DNA of 64,000 bases, taken from Winogradskyella psychrotolerans. Lineage in GTDB: Bacteria > Bacteroidota > Bacteroidia > Flavobacteriales > Flavobacteriaceae. The number at the start of each line of letters is the position of its first letter. The stretch's first letter is position 1. The position numbers and the translations under genes were made by a program. The notes below the pieces were generated by a model. It worked only from the letters and a program-made list of their open reading frames with translations, was not told where the DNA came from and searched no databases. Location: NCBI RefSeq assembly GCF_018860565.1, contig NZ_JAHKPS010000029.1:1-64000 (forward strand), written 5' to 3'. This document shows positions 25,828 to 35,206 of this stretch, piece after piece.

Positions 25828-28488
25828 TTAATTTTTGGTTGAATCTGTCGCTTTTTTGTTACTTGTTTTTTTCTTTCCGCCTAATAGTCCACCCAAAATA
25901 TTACCTACTCCTTCTTTAACTTTGTCTTCAGTAGATGACTTTGTTGTATCTTCTTTTGTTGATGTAGAATCGGTTTTTGTAGGCGTTGAGTTTCCTCCTA
26001 AAAGGCCACCTAATAAATCTGTAACTTTATCTTTTCCTTTTCCTATTAATTTTTGTTTTTCAATTTCAATTAATTGATTGGTTAAGTTGGTAACGCCAGA
26101 TGTTAAATCGGTTTTAATATTAGGGCTTGCAAATGTGCCACCAATACTAGCTGTTATTGGAACCGTTAGATTATTGACTTCATTGTCATTAATTTTTCCT
26201 ATCAAACGATTGACTTCACTTCCTAAATATTTAGCTGGTACTTGTAAAACAGCACTGTAATTCATTGTATTTGAAAAGCTATGAGAACCAGATACTTCAA
26301 TAGGAATGTCTTTATAATTAATAGTGAATGGTTTTACAGAAACCTGTCCGTTTTCAAAACTTAAATTCGTTTTAATGTCTTTTAAATCTAGTTTGTTAAA
26401 ATCAATAAAATCTAATTTGCTATCTAAGCTTGTTAGTAAAGGACTGTTGCTTGTATCTACTTTATCTGTTAAAATTTCAGCCAAAGCATTACCAGACATT
26501 GTTGATAAATCTGGAGAGAAGCTTTCGTCTAAAAAACCGCTAACATCAATGGTAGAATTTAATTTTCCTTGCAATACATTAGCAATTGGTGCCAAGGCTT
26601 TTAGCATTTCTAAATCTTTAAATGATTGTGATATGTCAAAGTTTTGCATGCCTAATTTCATATCAAAACTTGGCTTTGCAGATTTAGTAGATACATTACC
26701 AGAAATTCCTAGTTGACCGTTAAAAATATCTGTGGTCATATTTTTTAAATTCGCATTTTGATCTTTAATTAATAGTTGCCCTTTTACGTTTTTTAGATTT
26801 AGATTGTCATAAATTACTGTTTTAGCATTGGCTGTAATAGTGCAATCTAAAAATGCAGGAATTTTAAGAGATTCTGTTTCAGAGGTTGTTTTATTAGAGG
26901 TTTCACTAGCTGTTTCATCTTCTACCATAAAATCTGAAATGGCAAACGTATTAGAATTAACATTAAAGTTACCTTCTAATTTTTTATCGCTTAAAAGAAA
27001 ACCTAGTAAATTGGTAATAGTTCCTGTAGCTGAAAAATCACTCTGTCCCGTTAAAGCATCAAAACTATTTAAGCTTACAGTTCCTGGTTTAAACGTTAAA
27101 TCTGCTTTATTGATTTGTATCGGATTTACAATGTCCTCAGAAGAAAATACAAAATTAGATAACGAAACGCTACCAACATTTTTAATGCGTTGGTAAGCAT
27201 TTGTTTCAATGGCGTTCATATCAAAAGAAGTGCTGACATTTCCTTTTAAGATACCGCTAAGTTCATTCTCTAATTCAATAGGGTAAGCTTTAGTGATGTT
27301 TGCTAAATTTAAAACACCATCTAATTTGGCAGCAACGAACATGTTTTTTGTGAGGTTTTTAATAGAAGCTTCAGATTTAAATACATCTTCATCAATTTGA
27401 AAATTCAGTTTATTAATGTTTACAAATGTGTCGTCTACATTACCTGTTGTGTTTTTTACCGAAGCGTTAATCGCAATATTTCGGACGCTTTTTGGAAGAT
27501 CAGGAAATTTGAATGATGCATTACTGGAATTTAAATTAATATCTAAGGTTGGTATTGTTTCTTCTGAAACTAATCCTTTAATAATTCCGTTTACGGTAAA
27601 ATTCCCAGTAGTGATTACGTTTTCAATATCCTTAGCATAAGCTTTAGGAATAACAGCTAAAAAATCTTTGAAGGATGCTTCAGGGTTTTTAAACGTAATG
27701 TCAATTTGTTGTCCAGCTTCAACCAACTGCACAAAACCATCAAATTCTAAGGGTAAGGCATTGATGTAGGCTTTGTTTTCTTTGAAGGTGTATTTCTGTT
27801 GTTCTAAATCTAAATCGATGAGCGCGTCTAGCTTAATGCTATTATTGCTTAAGTATTCAGTGCTGTCCATAGCAAAGGTGACATTAGCTTCTGTGTTTGT
27901 GTCTAGTTCCGACTTGCCTCCAGAAAATATACCTGTTCCCTTATGGTTAATTTCTGTAAGGTAAAATGCCATATTAGATGTGTCATCAATATAGGTAAAA
28001 GCGCTATTGTTAAGTTCGTAGTTGTTAATATCAAAACTAAAACCGCTTGAAGCTTCGGTGTCTAAAGGTGCCGCTTCTGTTTCACTTTCCTTTACAATGT
28101 CATAATTTACAGCACCAGTTTTATTGGTTTTTAAAATAAGGAGTAGCTCGTTGGCTATTATTTCATTAACCTCTAGAGGTTCTTCCGTGCCTTTTAATAA
28201 TTGCATAACTCCCATTTCAAAAGACAATGATTTTGCTGTAGCTAAGGTTTCTCCTTCAAAAGGAGCGCGGTTGGTGATTTTTAAATTGTCTACACTAATT
28301 TCGGCTTTAGGAAAACTACTGATAAGGCTTAGGCTAATATCGTCAAAAGTTAGTTCGGCATTTAAGTTTTCATCAGCATAGTTTTGAACAATGGTATCTA
28401 TTTTAGACTCTAAGACAAAAGGTATTGCAATAAGAATCGCAATAAAAAGTAGTAAAATGATTCCGACAATTTTGAGGACTTTCTTCAT
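25828..28488 (-). CDS. AsmA family protein
   Basis: An 886-residue inner-membrane-anchored protein. One helix (about residues 5-27) is followed by a periplasmic region. The N-terminal AsmA region is recognisable (ALSLISSFPKAEISVDNLKITNRAPF-like pattern). Long beta-strand repeats form a hydrophobic groove-like structure as in AsmA/TamB bridge proteins, and the C-terminal FASPNIKTDLTSG box is followed by a Lys/Thr/Ser-rich tail. This class is implicated in phospholipid transport to the outer membrane. Transcribed toward rpoD from its own region. Confidence 0.85.
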   Translation of the reverse strand: MKKVLKIVGIILLLFIAILIAIPFVLESKIDTIVQNYADENLNAELTFDDISLSLISSFPKAEISVDNLKITNRAPFEGETLATAKSLSFEMGVMQLLKGTEEPLEVNEIIANELLLILKTNKTGAVNYDIVKESETEAAPLDTEASSGFSFDINNYELNNSAFTYIDDTSNMAFYLTEINHKGTGIFSGGKSELDTNTEANVTFAMDSTEYLSNNSIKLDALIDLDLEQQKYTFKENKAYINALPLEFDGFVQLVEAGQQIDITFKNPEASFKDFLAVIPKAYAKDIENVITTGNFTVNGIIKGLVSEETIPTLDINLNSSNASFKFPDLPKSVRNIAINASVKNTTGNVDDTFVNINKLNFQIDEDVFKSEASIKNLTKNMFVAAKLDGVLNLANITKAYPIELENELSGILKGNVSTSFDMNAIETNAYQRIKNVGSVSLSNFVFSSEDIVNPIQINKADLTFKPGTVSLNSFDALTGQSDFSATGTITNLLGFLLSDKKLEGNFNVNSNTFAISDFMVEDETASETSNKTTSETESLKIPAFLDCTITANAKTVIYDNLNLKNVKGQLLIKDQNANLKNMTTDIFNGQLGISGNVSTKSAKPSFDMKLGMQNFDISQSFKDLEMLKALAPIANVLQGKLNSTIDVSGFLDESFSPDLSTMSGNALAEILTDKVDTSNSPLLTSLDSKLDFIDFNKLDLKDIKTNLSFENGQVSVKPFTINYKDIPIEVSGSHSFSNTMNYSAVLQVPAKYLGSEVNRLIGKINDNEVNNLTVPITASIGGTFASPNIKTDLTSGVTNLTNQLIEIEKQKLIGKGKDKVTDLLGGLLGGNSTPTKTDSTSTKEDTTKSSTEDKVKEGVGNILGGLLGGKKKTSNKKATDSTKN

Positions 28489-28598
28489 AATTAGTATTTG
28501 TAAGTTTTAAATAGCTTCTTTAGTTATATACGCAAAATTCCGTATAAAAGTTGCTAATTTCGGTAAGTTTAAGAAGATTTTAATGTTTTGTTTAGCGG

Positions 28599-29303
28599 TT
28601 ATAATAAATTTATTTCCTCATTTACCTTTAGCTTAAAACGCTTTTTGAATAAATAGACGCCTAAATATAAAAAAGGCGTGTCTAATAATGCGATTAACAC
28701 TTTGAAAATAAATCCGCTAATGAGTAATCCTGGAAAATTTGCCCAATCTATAATGCCAAATGAACAGAGTAAAAACACAATAGTAAAGGTGTCTATAAAT
28801 TGAGAAAACCATGTCGAGAAATTATTACGTAACCAAAGGTGTTTACCTTTGGTTAATCGTTTCCAAAAATGATAGATTTGAATATCTACAAACTGAGCAA
28901 ATAAATAGGTCACCATACTAGCAAAAACAGCAAGCGACGTGTTCCCAAAGACTTTGTTAAACATGGTGTCATTAACATAAGACCAATTTGTAGCAGGTAC
29001 ACTTGACGCTGTATAGATAATTAATAAGGAAAATAGTGAAGCAAAAATACCAACCACCACAATGTCGTTAGCACGTTTTTTACCATAAATCTCACTAATT
29101 AAATCTGTAATTAAAAATGTAATGGGATAGGGTAAAATACCAACAGAAATCTCAAATAATTTAGAACCAAAAATCTCAACATCAAAAGGATGCCAATAAA
29201 AGAATTTTTGAAATATTAGGTTTGAAACGACGAGCGAAGTGATAAAAAGTCCTCCAAGTAAGAAGTAAATACGTTGGGCTAAAAGCTTGTCTTTTAATGA
29301 CAT
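28599..29303 (-). CDS. Queuosine precursor transporter (VUT/YhhQ family)
   Basis: A 234-residue membrane protein with about six helices. Family markers are PITFLITDLISEIYGKKRA (residues about 57-75), AQFVDIQIYHFWKRLT and the N-W-F-S-Q-type NNFSTWFSQFIDT. YhhQ proteins import preQ0/preQ1 for tRNA queuosine synthesis. It is divergent from the folK fusion with a 71-base spacer. Confidence 0.88.
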   Translation of the reverse strand: MSLKDKLLAQRIYFLLGGLFITSLVVSNLIFQKFFYWHPFDVEIFGSKLFEISVGILPYPITFLITDLISEIYGKKRANDIVVVGIFASLFSLLIIYTASSVPATNWSYVNDTMFNKVFGNTSLAVFASMVTYLFAQFVDIQIYHFWKRLTKGKHLWLRNNFSTWFSQFIDTFTIVFLLCSFGIIDWANFPGLLISGFIFKVLIALLDTPFLYLGVYLFKKRFKLKVNEEINLL

Positions 29304-29374
29304 TAAAAATGGTTAATAAATAGTTTAGGTAAAGCTAAAGTAATAAAATTTGTTTTAGTTATTTTGTTGCTTCG

Positions 29375-30520
29375 ATGAAACCAACCAAAACCATCCATAT
29401 AGCATTAGGGAGTAACAAAGGCAATAAATTGCAGTATTTGCAATCTGCTATTGATGCTATTTTTGAACGTATTGGTGCGGTTAAAAAGATATCTAAAGTA
29501 TATAAAACGCCAGCTTTTGGTTTTGATGGTGACGATTTTTTTAATGCCTGTATTACGGTTGAAACAGAATTAAGGCCTAAGAGCGTCTTAAAATTATTAC
29601 AAGAGATTGAGCTTAAGTTGGGTAGAGCTGCTAAAACTACCAGTGGTTATGAATCTCGCGAAATAGATTTAGATATTCTGTTTTTTGAAGACGAAATTCT
29701 TGAAGAAAAAAACTTAATCATTCCGCATCCACAATTACAACATCGTACATTTGTTTTACAGCCACTGCTTGATATCGCTAAAGATTTTAAGCATCCGGTT
29801 TTAAATACTTCAATCGAAGCATTATTAGGTCAGTGTGTAGATAATTCAGAGATAGAACACGTTAATATTTGGCTAAAGAATCCAAGGAAAGTTTACACCT
29901 TTAATAATTATAATTATTTAGCAATTGAAGGTAATATTGGAGCCGGAAAAACAAGTTTGGCTAATAAAATTTCTAAAGACTTTAATGCTAAACTAATATT
30001 AGAGCGTTTTGCTGATAATCCGTTTTTACCAAAATTCTACAAAGAGCCAGAACGTTATGCCTTTACCTTGGAAATGTCTTTTTTGGCAGACCGTTACCAA
30101 CAAATTAGTGATGATTTATCGCAATTAGATTTGTTTAAGGATTTTATGGTTAGTGATTATGATGTAAATAAGTCGCTTATTTTCTCTAAGGTAACCTTGC
30201 CAGAAGATGAATTCCGTTTATATCGTAAACTGTTTTATCAAGTTTACAAAGATATTGCAAAGCCAGATTTGTACGTTTACTTATATCAAAATACCGAACG
30301 TTTACAGGCTAATATTAAAAAACGAGGCCGTAACTACGAAAAGGATATCAAAGACGATTATCTAGAAAAAATAAATACAGGTTATCTTGAGTTTTTAAAA
30401 AGTCAACCTGATATGAATGTGAAAATCATAGATGTTTCAGATAAGGATTTTGTTAAGCATCGTGCAGATTATTTGTGGTTGTTGGGAGAGATTAATGAGT
30501 CTTCTGTAAGCAGTAAGTAG
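29375..30520 (+). CDS. folK: Fusion of HPPK (FolK) with a deoxynucleoside kinase-like domain
   Basis: A 381-residue two-domain protein. Residues 5-160 are 6-hydroxymethyl-7,8-dihydropterin pyrophosphokinase of folate synthesis: ALGSNKGNK, then REIDLDILFF at 95-104 (metal Asp residues) and IPHPQLQHRTFVLQPL. Residues 180-375 are a deoxynucleoside kinase fold: P-loop GNIGAGKTS at 186-194, and KKRGRNYEKDIKDDYLEKIN as the lid. The usual D-R-S/T motif that follows strand 3 is not present; VSDYDVNKSLIF stands in its place. The ORF is intact with no internal start. Such fusions occur in other flavobacteria, so it is not an assembly artefact. Confidence 0.93.
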   Translation: MKPTKTIHIALGSNKGNKLQYLQSAIDAIFERIGAVKKISKVYKTPAFGFDGDDFFNACITVETELRPKSVLKLLQEIELKLGRAAKTTSGYESREIDLDILFFEDEILEEKNLIIPHPQLQHRTFVLQPLLDIAKDFKHPVLNTSIEALLGQCVDNSEIEHVNIWLKNPRKVYTFNNYNYLAIEGNIGAGKTSLANKISKDFNAKLILERFADNPFLPKFYKEPERYAFTLEMSFLADRYQQISDDLSQLDLFKDFMVSDYDVNKSLIFSKVTLPEDEFRLYRKLFYQVYKDIAKPDLYVYLYQNTERLQANIKKRGRNYEKDIKDDYLEKINTGYLEFLKSQPDMNVKIIDVSDKDFVKHRADYLWLLGEINESSVSSK

Positions 30521-30567
30521 TAGGCAGTTGGTTATGTTGTTCTTAGTTTTGTTTGGTGTGGAACGTC

Positions 30568-31224
30568 TTATAGTCTATAAAGCGTAGTCTTAATTATACC
30601 TTTATTGTTATCTAAAGTAATTTGTGAAAGTTTTTGTGCTTCAACAATTTTCAAATTAAAGGGAGCTTCCAGTAGATTAACACCACTATTTTTTTTAATC
30701 CTGATACCTTGTCCTGAAATAATATCTATGTTAGGTGTAAAATTTCCAACGGGTAAGTGTTCTGTCAGAATCAGATATTTATAATGTGAGAGTTTTTTAA
30801 TGATTTTTTGAATTTCAGTATTAGATAAGTGTTGTAACACCTGTCTTAAAATAACACAGTCGGTTTTTGGTAATTCATCTTTAACAATATTAAGGCAATG
30901 AAATTCTAAATTTTCGGCTTTAAATAGGGTTTTGTTTCTTTCAATTAAATTTTCAACGATATCAATTCCAATATACTTTTTAGTATAATTAATGAGTTGC
31001 TTTCCAATATTAAAATCACCACAACCTAAATCGCAAACAGTAAGAGAATGGTTATGCGATTTTAAAAACGTAGAAACACTATGAAGGTAAGGTTCAACAA
31101 TTTTAATGTTATGAGAGCCATCACCTGAGTAAAAATCAAAGTCTTTTCCACCCCAAAGATGCATATCATACACTTGTTGCATCGCATCTTTTGTGGGCCA
31201 AGGTGTTTTTCCGCTCTTTTTCAT
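30568..31224 (-). CDS. Class I SAM-dependent methyltransferase
   Basis: A 218-residue protein. Motif I is VCDLGCGDFNIG (about residues 62-73), followed by YIGIDIVENLIERN (motif post-I) and DCVILRQVLQHLSN (motif II region), the Rossmann-type order. The C-terminal strands lack a marker for a specific substrate. The N-terminal GGKDFDFYSGDGSHN stretch is typical of small-molecule or lipid-type methyltransferases in Bacteroidota. The substrate is unknown. Minus-strand neighbour of the TrmH gene, with a repeat element in between. Confidence 0.75.
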   Translation of the reverse strand: MKKSGKTPWPTKDAMQQVYDMHLWGGKDFDFYSGDGSHNIKIVEPYLHSVSTFLKSHNHSLTVCDLGCGDFNIGKQLINYTKKYIGIDIVENLIERNKTLFKAENLEFHCLNIVKDELPKTDCVILRQVLQHLSNTEIQKIIKKLSHYKYLILTEHLPVGNFTPNIDIISGQGIRIKKNSGVNLLEAPFNLKIVEAQKLSQITLDNNKGIIKTTLYRL

Positions 31225-31228
31225 TGTT

Positions 31229-31300
31229 TGTCATTCCTGCGTAGGCAGGAATCTGTAAGTATTAGTTTAAAGTGGATTCCTGCTTGCGCAGGAATGACAG
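31229..31300. repeat. Inverted pair of REP-like hairpin units
   Basis: Two facing copies of a roughly 25-base unit: TCATTCCTGCGTAGGCAGGA plus ATC at 31231-31253, and its complement GATTCCTGCTTGCGCAGGAA plus TGACAG at 31275-31300. Each unit has its own stem (TTCCTGC / GCAGGAA), and the two can also pair with each other across a 20-base centre. This layout resembles REP/BIME elements. It lies between the methyltransferase start (31224) and the TrmH stop (31313), so it may influence the transcript passing between them. Confidence 0.8.
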
Positions 31301-31312
31301 TGATGTTATATT

Positions 31313-31846
31313 CTAAGATTTTAATTTCGAAAACACATCCCAAATTACAACACCACAACTCACCGAAATATTTAAGGAGTGCTTGGTGCCATATTGCGGA
31401 ATTTCAATCACCAGATCACTAGCGTCAACTACGTTTTGGTCAACACCTTTTACTTCATTACCAAATACAAAGGCGTATTTTTCATTAGGTTGAGGTTTAA
31501 AATCATTGAGCATCGTTGCGTTTTCGGCTTGTTCAATAGAACAGATGTTTATAGTTTCTGCTTTTAATTTTTCAATAACATCTAGAGTGTGTTCTGCATA
31601 TGCCCAATCTACAGTTTCAGTACTTCCTAAAGCAGTTTTTCTAATGTCGTTATGCGGAGGCTGTGCGGTGATGCCACAGAGATAAATCTTTTCAATTAAA
31701 AAAGCATCACTAGTTCTAAATACCGAACCAATATTGTTAAGACTTCTAATATTATCTAAAATAATAATGATAGGTGTCTTTTCAGCGTTTTTAAATTCTG
31801 AAACGTCTAGTCGGTCTAATTCTTCGTTTTTTAGTTTTCTTTTCAA
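31313..31846 (-). CDS. TrmH/SpoU-family RNA 2'-O-methyltransferase
   Basis: A 177-residue SPOUT methyltransferase. Motif 1 is IILDNIRSLNNIGSVFRTSDAF (Arg and Asn catalytic positions), motif 2 KYAFVFGNEVKGVDQNVV and motif 3 IEIPQYGTKHSLNISVSCGVV, all in the expected order. The short form lacks an RNA-binding N-terminal extension, as in TrmL-like enzymes that act on tRNA. It precedes the SAM methyltransferase gene on the same strand, but the two families are unrelated in fold. Confidence 0.92.
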   Translation of the reverse strand: MKRKLKNEELDRLDVSEFKNAEKTPIIIILDNIRSLNNIGSVFRTSDAFLIEKIYLCGITAQPPHNDIRKTALGSTETVDWAYAEHTLDVIEKLKAETINICSIEQAENATMLNDFKPQPNEKYAFVFGNEVKGVDQNVVDASDLVIEIPQYGTKHSLNISVSCGVVIWDVFSKLKS

Positions 31847-31874
31847 CTGTACTTAATTTTTTTAATTAAATTTT

Positions 31875-31977
31875 GAAACACCCCCTAAAGTCCCCTCAAG
31901 GGGACAGTCTCACTGTTGCGGTTAAAAAAATCTGAAAGATATTTTTAACAATTGTCTCCTTGAGGGGTGTTTTTTTA
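31875..31977. repeat. Intergenic repeat element with inverted GTCCCCTTGAGGGGAC-type arms
   Basis: The left arm (31875-31907) reads GAAACACCCCCTAAAG followed by TCCCCTCAAGGGGACAG. The right arm (31949-31977) is a shorter complement, CAATTGTCTCCTTGAGG then GGTGTTTTTTT, lacking the central GGACTTTA block. A second copy of the unit lies at 47067-47100. Part of the 308-base gap 31847-32154; the rest of that gap holds a decayed coding fragment (31978-32052) and AT-rich sequence before mutS. Confidence 0.75.
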
Positions 31978-32052
31978 TTCTACGAGACCAATAAAGTTTT
32001 TAAAACCAGCTAGGTCAATTGGTACGCCGTTATCAACACTTGTAAATAACTT
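31978..32052 (-). pseudogene. Possible remnant: C-terminal end of a lost gene
   Basis: On the minus strand an open stretch ends in TAA at about 31978 and reads KLFTSVDNGVPIDLAGFK then NFIGLVE, with protein-like composition. Going upstream it meets a TAG, while the next frame offers KFIEAQKLEVIYKC before its own stop. This pattern fits a frameshifted tail of a former gene whose body is gone. It directly adjoins the repeat element, which could mark the deletion point. The short length keeps confidence low. Confidence 0.35.
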
Positions 32053-32154
32053 CTAGTTTTTGAGCTTCAATAAACTTCAAAATATAAGTAATTTAGCAAA
32101 CTTGCAATTCTGAAATAATTCAGTACAAAAGTATAATTTAAAACGCGATTACCA

Positions 32155-34767
32155 TTGGCTAAAAAGGCAAAAAAAGTAACACCATTAATGAAACAGTATA
32201 ATGCCATCAAGATTAAATATCCTGATGCACTTTTACTGTTTAGAGTAGGCGATTTTTACGAAACTTTTGGTAGTGATGCTGTAAAAGCATCAAAGATTTT
32301 AGATATTATTTTAACCAAACGTGGTGCGGGTAGCGAAAGCGAAACAGAATTAGCTGGTTTTCCACATCATTCTTTAAATACGTATTTGCCAAAATTAGTT
32401 AAGGCAGGAGAGCGTGTTGCAATTTGTGATCAATTAGAAGACCCAAAACAAACCAAAACTATTGTAAAACGTGGTGTAACAGAATTGGTAACACCTGGTG
32501 TGGCTTTTAATGATGATATTCTACATTCGAAGTCTAATAACTTTTTAGCAGCAGTTTATTTTGAAAAACAATGTATAGGTATATCGTTTTTAGATATTTC
32601 AACGGGAGAGTTTTTAACCTCTCAAGGTAATGCGGAATACATTGATAAGCTACTTCAGAATTTTAATCCAAGTGAGGTTTTAATTTCAAAGCAAAGTCGA
32701 AAAGTATTTTCTGAAACCTTTGGAAACGATTTTCATACCTTTTATTTGGAAGATTGGGTGTTTCAAGCCGATTATGCCAATGAAACATTAACCAAACATT
32801 TTAATACGAAGACCTTAAAAGGATTTGGTATTGAAGATTTGTATGAAGGGATTATTGCTTCAGGAGTTGTACTTCATTATTTAAGTGAAACACGTCATAA
32901 TAAGTTAGAGCATATTGCAACCATTTCTAGAATTGCAACAGATGACTATGTCTGGATGGATAAATTTACCATTAGAAATCTAGAGCTTTATAATTCTACT
33001 AATGCCAATGCCGTGACGTTAATCAATATTATTGATAAAACGATTTCGGCAATGGGAGGACGAACCTTAAAACGTTGGTTGGCATTGCCTTTAAAACATG
33101 CTGAAAAAATAAAGCAACGCCATGAAGTGGTGAAGTATTTGTTAGAAAATGAAACCGTACTTCAAGATATTCAAGGTCAAATAAAGCATATAGGAGATAT
33201 TGAACGTCTTATTTCAAAAATAGCAACGACTAAAGTGAGTCCGCGGGAAGTGATTCAGCTTAAAAATTCTTTAGATGCTATTGTGCCTATTAAATCGGTT
33301 GCTGAAACTTGTGAGAACGAAGCTTTAAAGGTATTAGGAGATAATTTACATCGCTGCGATTTATTACGTGAAAAAATAAAGGAGACTTTAAACGAAGAGG
33401 CACCAGTAAACATTTTAAAAGGAAGTTCAATTGCTGCAGGTTTTTCTGAAGAATTAGATGAGCTGAGAGGTTTATCCCAATCAGGAAAAACCTATTTAGA
33501 TAATATGCTGAAGCGCGAAAGTGAGCGTACAGGTATTACCTCTTTAAAAATAGCGTCAAACAATGTTTTTGGCTATTATATTGAAGTTAGAAATTCGCAT
33601 AAAGATAAAGTTCCAGAAGAATGGATTCGTAAGCAAACCTTAGTGAATGCTGAACGTTACATTACAGAAGAACTTAAAGAATACGAGGCAAAGATTTTAG
33701 GAGCAGAAGAACGCATCTTGGCTATCGAGCAACAATTATTTGCCGATTTAGTAACGTGGATGCATCAATTTATTATTTCGGTGCAGCAAAATGCGCAACT
33801 TATTGGGCAATTAGATTGTTTATGTGGTTTTGCAAGTTTAGCTAAGTCTAATAAATATGTGTACCCACAAATTGATGACAGCTACGATTTAGAAATAAAA
33901 GACGGTCGTCATCCAGTTATTGAAAAACAATTGCCAATAGGTGAGCCATATATTGCTAATGATTTATTTTTAGATAGAGCGTCTCAGCAAATCATTATGA
34001 TTACGGGTCCTAATATGTCGGGTAAATCTGCTATTTTAAGACAAACGGCTTTAATTGTGCTATTGGCGCAGATAGGAAGTTTTGTGCCAGCAGGCGAAGC
34101 TAGAATTGGTTTGGTAGATAAAATTTTTACGCGCGTAGGAGCTAGTGATAATATTTCAATGGGAGAATCTACCTTTATGGTAGAAATGAATGAGACGGCT
34201 TCTATTCTGAATAATATTTCGGATCGTAGTTTGGTGTTGTTAGATGAAATAGGAAGAGGAACAAGTACCTATGATGGTATTTCTATCGCTTGGGCTATTA
34301 GCGAATACTTACATGAGCATCCATCTAAGCCTAAAACACTTTTTGCAACGCATTATCACGAGTTAAATGAAATGACAGAAACGTTTGGTCGCATTAAAAA
34401 TTTCAACGTTGCCGTAAAAGAATTAGAAGACAATGTGCTTTTTGTTAGAAAATTGGTTGAAGGAGGAAGCGAACATAGTTTTGGAATTCATGTGGCAAAA
34501 ATGGCCGGAATGCCTCAACAAGTCATTAGACGTGCCAATAAAATTTTATCTAAATTAGAGAAGTCACACTCAAGTGAAGAGCTCACGGATAAGGTAAAAA
34601 GTATTAAAGACGATTTGCAATTAAGTTTCTTTAATCTCGATGATCCTCTTTTAGTGGAGATTAAGGATGAAATTTTGCATACAGATATTGATACATTAAC
34701 ACCTGTTGAAGCTTTAATGAAACTCAATGAAATTAAGCGAATGTTGCTAAAGAAAAAGCAAGCGTAA
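32155..34767 (+). CDS. mutS: DNA mismatch repair protein MutS
   Basis: An 870-residue mismatch-recognition ATPase. Residues 1-115 are the mismatch-binding domain with the Phe-x-Glu motif in [10 protein letters not shown]. The connector, core and clamp domains follow. The C-terminal ATPase has Walker [19 protein letters not shown], Walker [17 protein letters not shown] and the ATHYHEL motif. Translation begins at TTG (32155): an in-frame stop lies just upstream and no ATG intervenes. It is transcribed alone on the plus strand. Confidence 0.97.
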   Translation: MAKKAKKVTPLMKQYNAIKIKYPDALLLFRVGDFYETFGSDAVKASKILDIILTKRGAGSESETELAGFPHHSLNTYLPKLVKAGERVAICDQLEDPKQTKTIVKRGVTELVTPGVAFNDDILHSKSNNFLAAVYFEKQCIGISFLDISTGEFLTSQGNAEYIDKLLQNFNPSEVLISKQSRKVFSETFGNDFHTFYLEDWVFQADYANETLTKHFNTKTLKGFGIEDLYEGIIASGVVLHYLSETRHNKLEHIATISRIATDDYVWMDKFTIRNLELYNSTNANAVTLINIIDKTISAMGGRTLKRWLALPLKHAEKIKQRHEVVKYLLENETVLQDIQGQIKHIGDIERLISKIATTKVSPREVIQLKNSLDAIVPIKSVAETCENEALKVLGDNLHRCDLLREKIKETLNEEAPVNILKGSSIAAGFSEELDELRGLSQSGKTYLDNMLKRESERTGITSLKIASNNVFGYYIEVRNSHKDKVPEEWIRKQTLVNAERYITEELKEYEAKILGAEERILAIEQQLFADLVTWMHQFIISVQQNAQLIGQLDCLCGFASLAKSNKYVYPQIDDSYDLEIKDGRHPVIEKQLPIGEPYIANDLFLDRASQQIIMITGPNMSGKSAILRQTALIVLLAQIGSFVPAGEARIGLVDKIFTRVGASDNISMGESTFMVEMNETASILNNISDRSLVLLDEIGRGTSTYDGISIAWAISEYLHEHPSKPKTLFATHYHELNEMTETFGRIKNFNVAVKELEDNVLFVRKLVEGGSEHSFGIHVAKMAGMPQQVIRRANKILSKLEKSHSSEELTDKVKSIKDDLQLSFFNLDDPLLVEIKDEILHTDIDTLTPVEALMKLNEIKRMLLKKKQA

Positions 34768-34795
34768 AAAAAAATAAAAAATTTTCAAAAAAGGC

Positions 34796-34826
34796 TTTGC
34801 ATTTAGAATTTAAATTTTAAATTTGC
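34796..34826 (+). promoter_or_regulatory. Promoter of the tRNA-Gly/tRNA-Leu unit
   Basis: TTG (34797-34799), 18 bases, then TAAATTTGC (34818-34826). This is a clean match to the Bacteroidota TTG / TAnnTTTG promoter, 37 bases before the first tRNA. It reads both tRNAs, which share one terminator. Confidence 0.72.
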
Positions 34827-34862
34827 ATCCGCTTTTGAAGCGAAAAAGTTCATTTAAAAATT

Positions 34863-34934
34863 GCGAAAGTAGCTCAGGGGTAGAGCATCACCTTGCCAAG
34901 GTGGAGGTCGTGGGTTCAAATCCCATCTTTCGCT
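34863..34934 (+). tRNA. tRNA-Gly (GCC anticodon)
   Basis: A 72-base cloverleaf. The acceptor arms GCGAAAG and CTTTCGC pair over 7 bases, the D-loop has AGCTCAGGGGTAGAGC, the anticodon loop TTGCCAA carries GCC, and the T-loop GGTTCAAATCC is intact. Discriminator base T. No CCA is encoded. Confidence 0.95.
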
Positions 34935-34980
34935 CTGATGATATAAAAATACCAATTTGATTACAGTCTGTAATCAAGAT

Positions 34981-35064
34981 GCTGAAGTGGTGGAATTGGT
35001 AGACACGTTGGACTTAAAATCCAATGTCCATTAGGACGTACGGGTTCAAGTCCCGTCTTCAGTA
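34981..35064 (+). tRNA. tRNA-Leu (TAA anticodon)
   Basis: An 84-base class II tRNA. The acceptor arms GCTGAAG and CTTCAGT pair (one G-T), the D-arm has GTGGTGGAATTGGTAGACAC, and the anticodon stem TTGGA / TCCAA holds loop CTTAAAA with anticodon TAA. A variable arm (TGTCCATTAGGACGT) and the GGTTCAAGTCC T-arm follow. Discriminator A. Confidence 0.95.
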
Positions 35065-35070
35065 CAGATG

Positions 35071-35101
35071 AAAAGTCGAAACGAAAGTTTCGACTTTTTT
35101 T
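35071..35101 (+). terminator. Intrinsic terminator of the tRNA unit
   Basis: A 12-base perfect stem AAAAGTCGAAAC / GTTTCGACTTTT with a GAAA loop, then a T-run, 6 bases after the tRNA-Leu discriminator base. Confidence 0.9.
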
Positions 35102-35206
35102 GTTTAAAAAAATAGCCAAAAACAATCTTGATTTGCCTCTATTGCAAAATAAATTTTGAAAAAGAGTATTTTGGTTATACCTTTTTCTTTTAAAATAGAA
35201 CTATTT

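Noticed and set aside
25813..25831. Perfect hairpin TTAACCGTT / AACGGTTAA at the AsmA stop codon
   Set aside because: On the transcribed (minus) strand it is not followed by a T-tract, so I do not call it a terminator. It may be chance or a weak 3' structure.
25835..28381. Several plus-strand open frames across the AsmA gene
   Set aside because: They are low-complexity Ser/Leu/Lys frames antisense to a clear 886-residue gene and have no start context or family features.
31229..31300. CRISPR-like repeats
   Set aside because: Only two copies exist, inverted relative to each other, without regular spacers or cas genes. A REP-type element is the better reading.
34863..35101. tRNA cluster as an integration site of a mobile element
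   Set aside because: I found no integrase, no direct repeat of the tRNA 3' end and no change in gene style downstream. The following genes look chromosomal.
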